A DNA stretch of 64,000 nt from Amycolatopsis rifamycinica (GTDB taxonomy: Bacteria; Actinomycetota; Actinomycetes; Mycobacteriales; Pseudonocardiaceae): the NCBI RefSeq assembly GCF_000695625.1, contig NZ_JMQI01000079.1:186001-250000 (forward strand). The letters run 5' to 3'. Both the position numbers and the translations under genes were made by a program. The first letter of the stretch is position 1, and every line of letters starts with the position of its first letter. This document shows positions 16,473 through 25,726 of the stretch, in pieces. Below the pieces are notes generated by a model, which saw nothing but the letters and a program-made list of their open reading frames with translations, ran no database searches and was not told where the DNA came from.

Positions 16473-18100
16473 GAAGGACAGGGTACGTAGCGGAAGTCCG
16501 GTCCCTTGTCGAGGTCGGCGACCAGTGACGTCGCCTGTTCCGCCCGCGGGTACACCGACACCCAGTACGGCGTGCCGACGCGGCGGAAGGTCGCGACCTC
16601 GTACTTGCCCGCGTACACCGGGTCGATCGCGCAGTGCTGGCGGTCGTCGTAGCCGCCGTCGGCGGGCACGGCGACGGTCGGGCGGCGGCCGTTGACGACG
16701 TAGTCGTAGTCGGTCGCGACGCCGCCGTCGTGGCGTCCTTCGCGGGCGATGTGGTCGTCGGTGCGGCCGAGGACGTCGATGATGAGCAGCTGCCCGCCGT
16801 GGGCGGCGAGCGCGCCGGGCGCGGCGGCGCTGACCACCGAACCGGGCGGCAGGTAGTCGCCGAGCCAGCCGCCGATCTCGGCGAGCTCGGTGCCGTGCGC
16901 GTGCCAGTTGCGCACGCGCTCGAGCATCTCCGGGCTGAACACCGAGACGAAGACCGCGATGCCGGCCAGCCCGCACGCGATGACCGGGACCAGCCGCGGC
17001 GACGGCTTCGCCACGACGTCCGCGGTGAGCACGCCGTACGTTCCGGCGGCGGCGACGGCGAGCAGCGGCGGCACCGGGGCCAGCAGCCGCCACGACGGCC
17101 CGGGGTCGCCACCGATGAGCACCGCCGCCGCGGCGAGCCCGGCCGCCGTCACCAGCAGCAGCCAGAGCAACGCCCGGGCCTCGAGGGCGTCCGTGCGCCG
17201 CAGCACCAGCGCGACCGCGGCGACGAGGCCGAGGAGCAGGAAGCCCTGGTGCGCCAGGGCGAACCCGGACAGGTACGGCCAGCCGGTGGCGAGGTGCTCG
17301 CTGAGCGGCCCGCCGAACTTCGCGGCCAGCGGCGCGGGGAGGAAGTGCCGGTAGAACGTCGCACGCCAGGCCAGCCGCGGGATCAGGAAGACGAGCGCGC
17401 CCAGCAGGTACCCGACCGGCGCCCACCAGCTGTGCTTTCCCTTGAGCGCGGCGCCGGCGAGCCACAGGCCGGCCAGCGCGGCGACCACCAGGCCTTCCGG
17501 GCTGGTCATCACGGCGAACGCGACGAGCACCCCGGCGACGACCGGGCGGCGCGCGGCGAGCGCGTAGCCGATGGCCAGGACGAGCAGCACGAACAGCGGG
17601 ACTTCGGACCCCGACGCCCCGTAGACGGCGAGGCCGCCGGCGGCGGCGGTGAGCACCGCGGCGGCCACCCCGATCGCGGGCCGCGGGCCGGCGCCGTCCG
17701 GGGTGGCCGCGACGACGATCCGGTTGGCCAGGAAGCAGGCCAGGAGGACGCAGCCGAGCGCGGCGAGGACGCCGAAGACGACGGCCGTGGTGCGGATGTC
17801 GGCCCCGAACGCGGCGCGCGGGAGGGCGACCAGCACCAGCCAGAGGAAGTTCGTGTACCCCTCGACGCGTTCGCCGGGGTTGAAGACCGGGCCGTTGCCG
17901 TCGGCGATGTTCTGCGCGTAGCGGAACGTGACGAGCGCGTCCTCGGTGACGGTCGCGAACAGCAGCTGGTGCAGCAGGGACAGGCCGAGCGTGAGGGTGA
18001 GGACGAACGCGCGCCAGCCGCGATCGACGTCGAGCCGGTGCCAGGTCAGCACCACGACCGCGGCGACGACCAGCCACGCCACCACGACCGCGTAGACCAC
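16469..18100 (-). CDS. AftB-like GT-C glycosyltransferase
   Basis: A 543-aa polytopic protein. The first external loop holds TEDALVTFRYAQNIADGNGPVFNPGERVEGYTNFLW (longer than can be quoted safely as one motif; key parts are ED, GNGPVFNPGERVE and YTNFLW), close to the AftB motif in which an acidic pair is followed by a GNGPVFN.GERVE segment. A C-terminal soluble domain follows (GGWLGDYLPPGSVVSAAA and onwards). It probably transfers a sugar from a polyprenyl-phosphate donor, perhaps arabinofuranose. It heads the three-gene operon ending in plsC. Together with the gene at 5392-6906 it makes two AftB-like proteins in the window. Confidence 0.78.
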   Translation of the reverse strand: MVYAVVVAWLVVAAVVVLTWHRLDVDRGWRAFVLTLTLGLSLLHQLLFATVTEDALVTFRYAQNIADGNGPVFNPGERVEGYTNFLWLVLVALPRAAFGADIRTTAVVFGVLAALGCVLLACFLANRIVVAATPDGAGPRPAIGVAAAVLTAAAGGLAVYGASGSEVPLFVLLVLAIGYALAARRPVVAGVLVAFAVMTSPEGLVVAALAGLWLAGAALKGKHSWWAPVGYLLGALVFLIPRLAWRATFYRHFLPAPLAAKFGGPLSEHLATGWPYLSGFALAHQGFLLLGLVAAVALVLRRTDALEARALLWLLLVTAAGLAAAAVLIGGDPGPSWRLLAPVPPLLAVAAAGTYGVLTADVVAKPSPRLVPVIACGLAGIAVFVSVFSPEMLERVRNWHAHGTELAEIGGWLGDYLPPGSVVSAAAPGALAAHGGQLLIIDVLGRTDDHIAREGRHDGGVATDYDYVVNGRRPTVAVPADGGYDDRQHCAIDPVYAGKYEVATFRRVGTPYWVSVYPRAEQATSLVADLDKGPDFRYVPCPS

Positions 18101-18355
18101 CCGGCCCCCTCCACCTCGTCACCGCACCCGCCCGGCCAGGTTATCGATCACCGGCGGCGAGGCGTTTCCCGTGGGCCGGTCACGGACCCGAATGGGGTGG
18201 ATCACTTCGCCGGCGCCAGTCAATCAGTAATATTCACCGCCCAGAATAACCCGTTCGGGTGTCACCTCAGTCGGCTGAAGTGACGTCGGGAGAAATCGCC
18301 GATCGGGGTATCACGTCGACGCGACGGTCCGGTCTTTCCCGGCTTAGTCTCCACC
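18101..18355. promoter_or_regulatory. Divergent intergenic region between two GT-C gene sets
   Basis: This 255-nt gap is the longest upstream region for the GT-C genes. It holds an AT-rich island at about 18218-18250 (TCAATCAGTAATATTCAC) and a 12-nt inverted repeat ACCCG-TT-CGGGT at 18249-18260. It must carry promoters for both directions. I see no gene in it. Confidence 0.5.
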
Positions 18356-20221
18356 GTGCTCTCCGCAGGCATCGCCATTGTCGTCATCGCCGGGCCCGGT
18401 CTCCTGACCGGTCTCGCCGTGGGTTTGCGCGGCTGGGTCCTGGCCGGGATGGCACCGTTGCTGAGCTACGCCGTCGGCGGGCTGACCGGCCCGTGGGCCG
18501 CGGCGGCCGGGCTCTCGTTCACCCCGCTGACCTACGCCGTCGCGACCGCCGGGTTCGCCGGGATCGCTTACGGTGCCCGGAAGTGCACGGTGCGCCGCGC
18601 GCCGCCGGAGCCGGGGCTGTGGGCGCGTCGCGGGCACCTGGCCGTGGGGGCGTGCCTGCTGTTCGCGGCGGCCACCGGCTTCTCGGCGGCGCTGCTCGGG
18701 ATGGGCCGCATCGGGGCGCTGCCGCAGGGCTTCGACGCGGTCTACCACGGCAACGCCGTCCGCTACATCGCCGACACCGGCGACGGCAGCCTGTTCGGCA
18801 CGGGCCACGTCAACTGGTACGGCGACGCGGCGCCGGTGTTCTACCCCAACGCCTACCACCTGCTGGCGGCGGTGACGTACCGGCTCGGCGGGGCGTCGAT
18901 CCCGGAGACGCTCGACGCGAACACCGTGCTGCTCCCGGGGCTGCTGGCGTTGTCGCTGGTGACGCTGGTGCGGGAGTTCCGCGGCCGGGCGGTGCTCGCG
19001 GGCGCGGTGGCGCTGACGGCGGTGGCGCCGGTGATGGGCGGCTACGAGTCGATGAGCCGGGGGCCGTTGCTGCCGTTCGCGCTGGGTGTGGCGCTGACGC
19101 CGCTGGCCGCGGTGGCGCTGCGGCGGTACCTGGAGCGGGTCGCGCCGGACACCGGGCTGGTGCTGGTGCTGGCCGCGGTGGGGTTGCTGTGCGTCCACTC
19201 GTCGACGTTGTTCGGCGGCATCCTGTTCGCCGGGCCGATGCTGGTCCAGCGCTGGCTCGGAAACCGGCGACGGCTCGGGCGGGACGTCCTGGCGCTGCTG
19301 CCGATCGCGGGAGTGTCGCTGCTGGTGGCGTGGCTGCAGCTGTTCGGCGCGCTGGGGCTGGCGCTGCCCTACTACGGCTGGCCGAGTGAGTACCGCGCGT
19401 CGACGGCGTTGGGCGCGTTGCTGGGGTTCCAGCACTTCGAGCCGCACCCGCAGGTGTGGCTGTCGGTGGCACTGTTCCTGGGGATCGTCTTCTTCGCGCG
19501 GGCGGGCGACCTGCGCTGGATCGGCCTGACGGCGGCGGTGACCGGCCTGGCCTACATGGCGGTGGCGTCGTCGAACACGCCGATCGTGATGGCGCTGTCC
19601 CGGCCCTGGTGGGACGACCCGTTCCGGTTCTTCTCGATGGCCGCGGCACCGCTGTCGGTCCTCGCGGCCCACGGCTTGGCTTCGACGCAGGCCTGGCTGC
19701 GCGACCGGCTGCCGTCCCGGCCCTCGGCGGTCGCCTTGCTGGTGTTGCCGGCGTTCGTGCTGCTTTCGGGAGGGCTGTACGTCCGGTCGAACGGGGACCA
19801 GGTGTCCCTGGGTTACCGGGCGGCGGACCCGTCGACGCTGCGCGTGACGCCCGGCGAGCAGACGGCGATGGCGGCGCTCGGCTCACTGGCCGCGCCCGGC
19901 GAGTGGGCCGTGAACGACCGGTTCGACGGAACCGCGTGGACTTACGCTTTGACGGGAATTCGAACGGTCGCCGCGCATTTCGACGAGACTTCCCCACCCT
20001 CGGACGCGGTGTTGCTGGCGAACCGCTTTCGGAACTATTCGACGGATCCGGCGGTGCGGGCAGCGGTGCGCCGGTTGCACGTCCATTGGGTCATTTTGGG
20101 AAAGCCGTCCACGGACCCGGGCCGGCCTTATCAGCCGGGGTTGACGGGATTGGCGGGTGAGCCGTTCTTGAGGGAGGCCTACCGCAACCCGGACGCGGTG
20201 ATCTACCGGCTGACGCCCTGA
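18356..20221 (+). CDS. Large polytopic membrane protein, DUF6541/GT-C-like (paralogue 2)
   Basis: A 621-aa protein, clear paralogue of the gene at 10345-12351. Shared motifs are VYHGNAVRYIADTGDGS, NWYGDAAPVFYPNAYHL, ALSRPWWDDPFRFFS, NDRFDGTAWTYALTGI and the ending NPDAVIYRL. It has about 12 hydrophobic segments, then an external C-terminal domain. It is shorter at the N-terminus than its paralogue. The GTG at 18356 begins directly at the first hydrophobic segment. The likely role is transfer or modification of an exported glycan; the substrate is unknown. Confidence 0.77.
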   Translation: MLSAGIAIVVIAGPGLLTGLAVGLRGWVLAGMAPLLSYAVGGLTGPWAAAAGLSFTPLTYAVATAGFAGIAYGARKCTVRRAPPEPGLWARRGHLAVGACLLFAAATGFSAALLGMGRIGALPQGFDAVYHGNAVRYIADTGDGSLFGTGHVNWYGDAAPVFYPNAYHLLAAVTYRLGGASIPETLDANTVLLPGLLALSLVTLVREFRGRAVLAGAVALTAVAPVMGGYESMSRGPLLPFALGVALTPLAAVALRRYLERVAPDTGLVLVLAAVGLLCVHSSTLFGGILFAGPMLVQRWLGNRRRLGRDVLALLPIAGVSLLVAWLQLFGALGLALPYYGWPSEYRASTALGALLGFQHFEPHPQVWLSVALFLGIVFFARAGDLRWIGLTAAVTGLAYMAVASSNTPIVMALSRPWWDDPFRFFSMAAAPLSVLAAHGLASTQAWLRDRLPSRPSAVALLVLPAFVLLSGGLYVRSNGDQVSLGYRAADPSTLRVTPGEQTAMAALGSLAAPGEWAVNDRFDGTAWTYALTGIRTVAAHFDETSPPSDAVLLANRFRNYSTDPAVRAAVRRLHVHWVILGKPSTDPGRPYQPGLTGLAGEPFLREAYRNPDAVIYRLTP

Positions 20222-20225
20222 GAGA

Positions 20226-20275
20226 CGAGTTGTCCACATGTGCGTAAGCCCTGTGGACAACCGGGGGACAACTCG
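20226..20275. promoter_or_regulatory. Inverted DnaA-box-like pair with alternative hairpins
   Basis: TTGTCCACA at 20230-20238 and its exact inverse TGTGGACAA at 20252-20260 match the actinobacterial DnaA-box consensus. A third element, GGACAACTCG (20266-20275), pairs with CGAGTTGTCC (20226-20235), so two mutually exclusive stems can form. The element lies between convergent gene ends and could equally be a terminator. Confidence 0.55.
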
Positions 20276-20329
20276 CGTACCCGGACGGACGACACGCGTG
20301 CCTGGATGGACGACACGGGGGAGGCTGGG

Positions 20330-21298
20330 TCAGGCGGGGGTGGATGTGGGGCGGGCGGTGCGGGCCGCGACCGCTGCGAAGCCCGCCGTCAGGAGGTCGG
20401 CGACCGTGAACATCACCCGGGAGGCGACGGCGAAGGCCGTGGCCTGGCCGACTGTCAGGCCGCTGGCCGTCAGGACCGCGACCTGGGCCACCTCGCGGAC
20501 GCCGACGCCGCTCGGGAGGATGAACGCGAACGTGCCCACCGTCATCGCCACGGCCATCGCGCCCACGCACAGCACGAAGCCGCTGAGGCCCGGGGTGCCG
20601 ACCGAGTTGGCCAGCAGCCACAGGTGGACGCCCTGCAGGCACCAGGCCGCCGTCGAGGCGCCGAAGACCTTGCCGATCACCGCCCAGCCCAGCGGGTGGG
20701 CCAGCGGCGGGCGGCGGAGGATCCGCAGCACCAGCGAAGTGCCCCAGGTGAGGATCTTCGGGTGCAGCATCGCCAGGCCGAGCGGGATGAGCACGAACAG
20801 CCACAACGCGCGCGGGCTGTTGCTGAACACCGCCGGCGCCGCCAGCAGCGACACCACCAGTGCCGACACCACGCCCACGCCGAGCTGGATCAGGGAACCC
20901 GTGAAGATGCGGGCGCGGGCCAGGCCCGCCTTGCGGCCCAGCTCCATCTGCAGCAGGTACGCCCAGACCGAGCCCGGCACGTACTTGCCGAGCGAGCCGA
21001 CCAGGCAGATCTGCGCGCCCCGGGCATAGCCGATGGGCTCGCCGAGGTCGTCGACCATCATCTGCCAGCCCCAGGTCGACACGAGGATCGCCGCGACCAG
21101 GGCGACCAGGCTCAGCAGCGACGACTCCCAGGCGACGTCCCGCAGCGTGTGCCAGAACTCGCCCCAGTTGGCCGCGAGCTGCTTCGCCGCGAAGCCGATG
21201 ACCAGCAGGATCGCCACCCACCGGACGACGTCGAGGATCTTCGCCCGGGTGGACTTCGGCTGCTTGCCCGCAGCCGGCAGGTCCTCAACTGTCGTCAT
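20330..21298 (-). CDS. YbhN/AglD-type flippase-like membrane protein (UPF0104)
   Basis: A 322-aa protein with about eight helices of the lysylphosphatidylglycerol synthetase transmembrane-region type. Characteristic segments are AAILVSTWGWQMMVDDLG, LVGSLGKYVPGSVWAYLLQ and FILPSGVGVREVAQVAVL. Relatives accompany polyprenyl-glycan pathways and are suspected to flip or position lipid-linked intermediates. It is the last gene of the seven-gene operon, 12 nt after the LuxC-like gene, so it may handle the acylated product. Confidence 0.82.
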   Translation of the reverse strand: MTTVEDLPAAGKQPKSTRAKILDVVRWVAILLVIGFAAKQLAANWGEFWHTLRDVAWESSLLSLVALVAAILVSTWGWQMMVDDLGEPIGYARGAQICLVGSLGKYVPGSVWAYLLQMELGRKAGLARARIFTGSLIQLGVGVVSALVVSLLAAPAVFSNSPRALWLFVLIPLGLAMLHPKILTWGTSLVLRILRRPPLAHPLGWAVIGKVFGASTAAWCLQGVHLWLLANSVGTPGLSGFVLCVGAMAVAMTVGTFAFILPSGVGVREVAQVAVLTASGLTVGQATAFAVASRVMFTVADLLTAGFAAVAARTARPTSTPA

Positions 21299-21310
21299 CG
21301 ACGGCTCTCC

Positions 21311-22555
21311 TCAGGCCTGGACCGTGACCAGGCGGCTGAACTCGGAGAGCAGATCGTAACCGTCCCACACCGCCGAGAAGGTCAGGGCGGAGCCGAACGG
21401 CACGATCCGGTCGACGCCGCGGCCCGCGAGCTCGTGCGCGAAGGCCGTCAGCTCCTCGGCCGTGAAGCCGAACTGGCTGACCGTCTGGTCCTTGCGGAGG
21501 ACGATCGGCACCAGGTCGGACAAAGACGACACCCGGGCGTTCGCGAACGTGCCGGCGCCGAGCCACTCGCGCGGCAGCACCGCCGGGTCGGCCAGCTCGA
21601 GCGTGGCCAGGCCGTTGCCCTGGAACTCGATCTCCTTGACCAGGCCGTCGACCGCCGCGCCGTACGCCGAGACGCGCTTCTGGACCGCCATCGCCGGCTC
21701 GGTGACGTGCTCTTTCGCCGAAAGCACCGCCGCCAGCAGCGTCCGGAACTCGGTGCCCGCGGTGCGCGCGCCGGCTTCGTCGCCGACCCAGAACACCGCG
21801 CGCGGGGACGAGCAGGCGGCCTGGTCGAACCAGTACGAGTCGTTGTAGAAGCGCTCGGCGGCCGCGCGGCGCTCGGCTTCGGACGCGCGCTGCCACCCCG
21901 CCACCGACGCGACGGCGAAGGACGAGCGGTCCGGGAACGTCAGGTCCCGCGCGTGCGGGGCGAGCGGGTACTTCCGCAGGGCCGCGACCGAGCCGTCGCC
22001 ACCCCAGATGACACGCAGGTCGGCGGCCAGCGACAGGGCGCCGCTCACCTCGTCGCTGCGGTCGTAGGTCACCATCCGCTGGGTGGCCGTGATGGCTTCC
22101 GCCACCGAAGCGTCCACTTCGGACAGCGCCGCGTTCAGCGCCTCCAGCACCGCCTCGGCCGCCCCGGCCGAACGCGAGGAGACCCGCACGACGTTGTGGT
22201 TGCCCGCCAGCGCCGACAGCGCCCACGAGTAGACGAAGATCGTGTCGACGTTCGCCGGCGGTACGTGGAACACCAGCCCGCGCGGGAACCGCAGCGCGTT
22301 CCCCGAAGTGTCCAGACTGGACAGAGCCTTGGCGATCTCCCCCTTGCGCAGGAAGAAACCGAGCGACGCGAGCTCCGGGAACCGGCGCGCGGTGGAGGGG
22401 GCCAGCAGTTTGCGGGCGAACTTGGTGATGAACTCGACGACCCGCGGGTCGCCCACGCGCAGCCGGCCACCGGGCGGCTCATCGCGCAGCTGCGAGACCA
22501 GCTCACCGACCTCGACCGGCGCCGACTCGGGGAAACGCTGGGTCAGGGAAGTCAC
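21311..22555 (-). CDS. LuxC-like acyl-CoA/acyl-protein reductase
   Basis: A 414-aa member of the LuxC family (aldehyde-dehydrogenase fold), which reduces an enzyme-bound acyl thioester to an aldehyde with NADPH. The region FDQAACSSPRAVFWVGD carries the catalytic Cys in the family's ACSSP context; an Asn-containing VPPANVDTIFVYSW and FPDRSSFAVASVAG are also typical. The GTG at 22555 overlaps the stop of the LuxE-like gene as GTGA, matching the reductase/synthetase pairing of lux operons. There is no luciferase (luxAB) or transferase (luxD) nearby, so bioluminescence is not implied. Confidence 0.9.
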   Translation of the reverse strand: MTSLTQRFPESAPVEVGELVSQLRDEPPGGRLRVGDPRVVEFITKFARKLLAPSTARRFPELASLGFFLRKGEIAKALSSLDTSGNALRFPRGLVFHVPPANVDTIFVYSWALSALAGNHNVVRVSSRSAGAAEAVLEALNAALSEVDASVAEAITATQRMVTYDRSDEVSGALSLAADLRVIWGGDGSVAALRKYPLAPHARDLTFPDRSSFAVASVAGWQRASEAERRAAAERFYNDSYWFDQAACSSPRAVFWVGDEAGARTAGTEFRTLLAAVLSAKEHVTEPAMAVQKRVSAYGAAVDGLVKEIEFQGNGLATLELADPAVLPREWLGAGTFANARVSSLSDLVPIVLRKDQTVSQFGFTAEELTAFAHELAGRGVDRIVPFGSALTFSAVWDGYDLLSEFSRLVTVQA

Positions 22556-23604
22556 GCCGCCGCTCCCGAGAAAGTGTCCGAGCACCCGCGGGCCTCGGCC
22601 TTGGGCAGCCGCCCGAGCACGGAGAAGTGCTTGCCCGGCCAGTCGCCGTCGTCGACGCCGTTGTAGACGCCGAGGTCTTCGGTGAGCAGCACGTGCCCGG
22701 GGTAGGACCGCGGCAGCGTCGAGACGACCTCGATCACGCCCGGCTTCCCGACCGGCTGCTCTTCCCACGTCTCCGGGTCGCGGATCACGACGTCGGCGAA
22801 GTCCGGGCAGTACAGCGAGTTCCCGGACGGGCCTTCGAGGAACACGGTGCCGATCTGCTCGATCATCCCGTAGTAGTTGTGGATCCGGGTCAGGCCGGTG
22901 TCCTCTTTGAACCGCCGCCGGAACTCGGTGTTGTCCACCGCGCGGTCGATCAGCTTCTTCCAGCCACCGGAGTGGATCAGGATCCCGTTCGACAGGTCGA
23001 GCCCGTGGTCCCGCGCGACCTCGTACAGGTACAGCCACACCATGAACGTGAAGCCGAAGATGAGGAAGGGCTTGTCGCCGTATTCGGCCAGGAACTTCTT
23101 GACCGCCTCGACGTCCGGCTGGTCGTTCTCGTCGAGCACGTACGTGTGCTTGCGGCCGAAGTTCGCCATGCCGAGCACGCCCGCGCCGCGCGCGGAGAAC
23201 GAGCGGCGGTTCTTGATGATGCCGATCGTGTCGACCATCAGCATCGGCAGCCGCTCGCCGCCGAGGACCTCCTGCAAAGTCGCGCCGAGCTGCTTGGTCT
23301 GCGCGCCCGCCGCCTCCTTGTCCAGGTAGATGCGCGACGCGCCGGCACCGGTGGTGCCCGACGACGTCAGCGTCTTGAACACCTCGCTGTCCGGGACCGA
23401 CTTGAGGTCGTGCGTCTTGAACATCCGCACCGGCAGCCACGGCAGGTCGGCGATCGAGCCGAAGGCGGCGTCCGGCGCGATCCCCAGCGACGACAGGATC
23501 CGGTCGTAGCCCTCGGAGTTCGCCCGGTGGTGAGCCGTCAGTGACACGAGCTCGGGCAGCAGCAAGGCTTCCCGGTCGGCCTGCGACCGCGTGAACACGC
23601 TCAT
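22552..23604 (-). CDS. LuxE-like acyl-protein synthetase
   Basis: A 350-aa ANL-superfamily relative of LuxE, which activates a carboxylic acid as acyl-AMP and passes it to the LuxC partner. The nucleotide motif is LTSSGTTGAGASRIY; further blocks are FGFTFMVWLYLYEVARDHG, ILIHSGGWKKL and YYGMIEQIGTVF. Its ATG is 4 nt inside the ligase stop and its own stop overlaps luxC, so all three are coupled. The acyl chain used is not known. Confidence 0.9.
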   Translation of the reverse strand: MSVFTRSQADREALLLPELVSLTAHHRANSEGYDRILSSLGIAPDAAFGSIADLPWLPVRMFKTHDLKSVPDSEVFKTLTSSGTTGAGASRIYLDKEAAGAQTKQLGATLQEVLGGERLPMLMVDTIGIIKNRRSFSARGAGVLGMANFGRKHTYVLDENDQPDVEAVKKFLAEYGDKPFLIFGFTFMVWLYLYEVARDHGLDLSNGILIHSGGWKKLIDRAVDNTEFRRRFKEDTGLTRIHNYYGMIEQIGTVFLEGPSGNSLYCPDFADVVIRDPETWEEQPVGKPGVIEVVSTLPRSYPGHVLLTEDLGVYNGVDDGDWPGKHFSVLGRLPKAEARGCSDTFSGAAA

Positions 23605-24995
23605 ACCCGCCCCTCCAAGGTCCGGTAGTCGATCTTGCCGCTGGCCAGCAGCGGCACGGTGTCGATCGGGCGGACGTCGAACCCGCTGACGTGCAGGTGC
23701 AGCCGCTCGGACAGCGCCCGCGACGCGTCCTTGCAGATGCCGGCGTCGGCGCCCTCGGCGAACAGCACCACCTTGTCGCCGGCCGCCACCGCGGCCACCA
23801 CGTCGATCCCGACCGCCGCCGTGCGCACGGCCTGCTCGAGATCGTCGAGGCTGACGCGGTTGCCGAAGACCTTGCCGATGCGCTTGAGCCGGCCGGTGAT
23901 GAACAGGTAGCCCTCTTCGTCGAGGTACCCGAGGTCACCGGTGGCCAGCACGCCACCGTATTCGTCGCCCTTGGCCAGTCCGGACTCGTCGTCCGCATAG
24001 CCCATCATCACGTTGGGCCCACGGTAGACGACCTCACCGACAATTTTCGGGTGCGTGGTCTCCGAGCCGTCGTCGCGGCGGACCGCGAACTTGCCCCCGG
24101 GCAGCGCCGGCCCGGCGGAACCGAGCTTTTCGGCCAGCTTTTCGGCGGGCACCGTCGTCATCCGCGGCGACGCCTCGGTCTGGCCGTACATGACGTACAT
24201 CCGGCCGCCGACGGCGAGCATCTTGTCGTTGAACTCGGCGATCAGCTCGTCGCGCAGCTTCCCGCCGGCCTGCGTCAACGTCCGCAGCGTCGGGTACTTC
24301 GCGGGGTCGAACTTGAGCCGCCGCAGCATCTCGTAGTGGTACGGGACACCCGAAAGCGACGTGACGCCGTAGGTGTTCACCGCGTCCCAGAAGCCCCGGC
24401 CGAGCACGCCGGACGGCTCGATCACGATGGTCGCGTCCCGCACCAGGTGCGAGTTCAGCACCGACAGGCCGTAGCTGTAGTGCAGCGGCAGGCAGGTCGG
24501 AGCGACTTCGTCGGCGTCGATGTGCAGCACCTGCGCGATGGCGTCGGCGTTCGAAAGGATCGCCTGGCGCGAGAGCCGCACGAGCTTCGGGTTGCCGGTC
24601 GACCCGCTGGTCGGCAGCAGGACGGCGAGGTCGGGGTGCGGGATGACGCCGTCGGCCGACGAGCGGACCCAGTCGGCGCCCTGCCCGGTGTACCCGTCAG
24701 GGGCGTCGCCGGACGCCGACAGCACGGCCGCCGGCCGGAACCGCGCGACCAGCCCGGCCAGCACGTCCGCGTCCAGCGCCGGGTCGATCAGCGCGATCGC
24801 CCGGCCGGATTCGAACGCGCCCAGGTAGGTCAGCACGCTGTCCAGGTCGACCGACATCCGCGCGAACACGACGCCCGTGGGCAGCGCCGCCAGCTTCTCC
24901 ATCGCGCGGCCGACCTCGGCCGACAGTTCCGCGCCCGCCAGCGTGCGGCCCCCGGCCACATCGACCAGCCGGGCTCCCGCACCCAACAGCGTCAC
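23601..24995 (-). CDS. AMP-dependent acyl ligase (ANL superfamily)
   Basis: A 464-aa acyl-CoA or acyl-ACP synthetase. The P-loop is LLPTSGSTGNPKLVRLS; A5 is MYGQTEASPRM; A7/A8 are ATGDLGYLDEEGYLF and GRLKRIGKVFGNRVSLDD; the A10 lysine is in ASGKIDYRTLEG. All core residues look intact. With an ACP gene two positions upstream, loading that carrier is the likely job. The GTG start overlaps the SDR stop as GTGA. Confidence 0.88.
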   Translation of the reverse strand: MTLLGAGARLVDVAGGRTLAGAELSAEVGRAMEKLAALPTGVVFARMSVDLDSVLTYLGAFESGRAIALIDPALDADVLAGLVARFRPAAVLSASGDAPDGYTGQGADWVRSSADGVIPHPDLAVLLPTSGSTGNPKLVRLSRQAILSNADAIAQVLHIDADEVAPTCLPLHYSYGLSVLNSHLVRDATIVIEPSGVLGRGFWDAVNTYGVTSLSGVPYHYEMLRRLKFDPAKYPTLRTLTQAGGKLRDELIAEFNDKMLAVGGRMYVMYGQTEASPRMTTVPAEKLAEKLGSAGPALPGGKFAVRRDDGSETTHPKIVGEVVYRGPNVMMGYADDESGLAKGDEYGGVLATGDLGYLDEEGYLFITGRLKRIGKVFGNRVSLDDLEQAVRTAAVGIDVVAAVAAGDKVVLFAEGADAGICKDASRALSERLHLHVSGFDVRPIDTVPLLASGKIDYRTLEGRV

Positions 24996-25726
24996 AGCAC
25001 CAAGCCTCCGTCGATCCCCAGCACCTGGCCGGTGATGAACGACGCTTCGTCGCTCACCAGGAACCGGATCGCGTTCGCCACTTCTTCGGGCCGGCCCAGG
25101 CGCCCGAGCGGCGTCTTGCCGGCGTTCTCCGCCTTCGCGTCCTCACTCAGACCGGCGGTGAGATCGGTCTCGATGACGCCCGGCGCGACCGCGTTGACGC
25201 GGATGCCGGACCGGCCGAGTTCCTTCGCCGCCGACTTCGCGATGTTGGCCACCGCTGCCTTCGACGCCGCGTACACGGTCTGACCAGCACTTCCGTACTC
25301 GCCGACGATCGAGGCGAGCACCACGATCGAGCCGGACTTCTTCCGCATCATCGCCCGGGCCGCGGCCTGGACGGTGTGCAGCGTGCCGGCGACGTTCGTG
25401 CTCAGCGTCGTGTCGACCACGTCTTCCTTGATCATCCCGAGGAGCGCGTCCTCCATGATCCCGGCGTTCGCGACCACGATGTCCAGCTTGCCGTGCTCCT
25501 TGGCAACGCCCCTGACCAGCGAGGACACCGCCTTCGCGTCGGTGACGTCCAACGCGAGCCCGGACGCGCCCACGGACGCGGCCGCCTCCTTGGCGCGAGC
25601 CTCGTCGCGGCCGGTCAGCACCACCGTGGCGCCCGCCTCGACGAGAGCGCGGGCGGTGGCCAGGCCGATCCCCCGCGTCCCGCCGGTGACGAGCGCGACG
25701 CGACCGGACAGGGACAAATCAGTCAT
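24992..25726 (-). CDS. SDR ketoreductase, FabG-like
   Basis: A 244-aa classical short-chain reductase. The cofactor loop is TGGTRGIG, NAG is at VVANAGIM, and the active site is Ser (LASIVGEYG) and YAASKAA. The C-terminus GQVLGIDGGLVL is that of 3-oxoacyl-ACP reductases. It lies between the ACP and the ligase gene and overlaps the ACP gene by 8 nt, so reduction of a beta-keto acyl-ACP is the simplest reading. Confidence 0.9.
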   Translation of the reverse strand: MTDLSLSGRVALVTGGTRGIGLATARALVEAGATVVLTGRDEARAKEAAASVGASGLALDVTDAKAVSSLVRGVAKEHGKLDIVVANAGIMEDALLGMIKEDVVDTTLSTNVAGTLHTVQAAARAMMRKKSGSIVVLASIVGEYGSAGQTVYAASKAAVANIAKSAAKELGRSGIRVNAVAPGVIETDLTAGLSEDAKAENAGKTPLGRLGRPEEVANAIRFLVSDEASFITGQVLGIDGGLVL

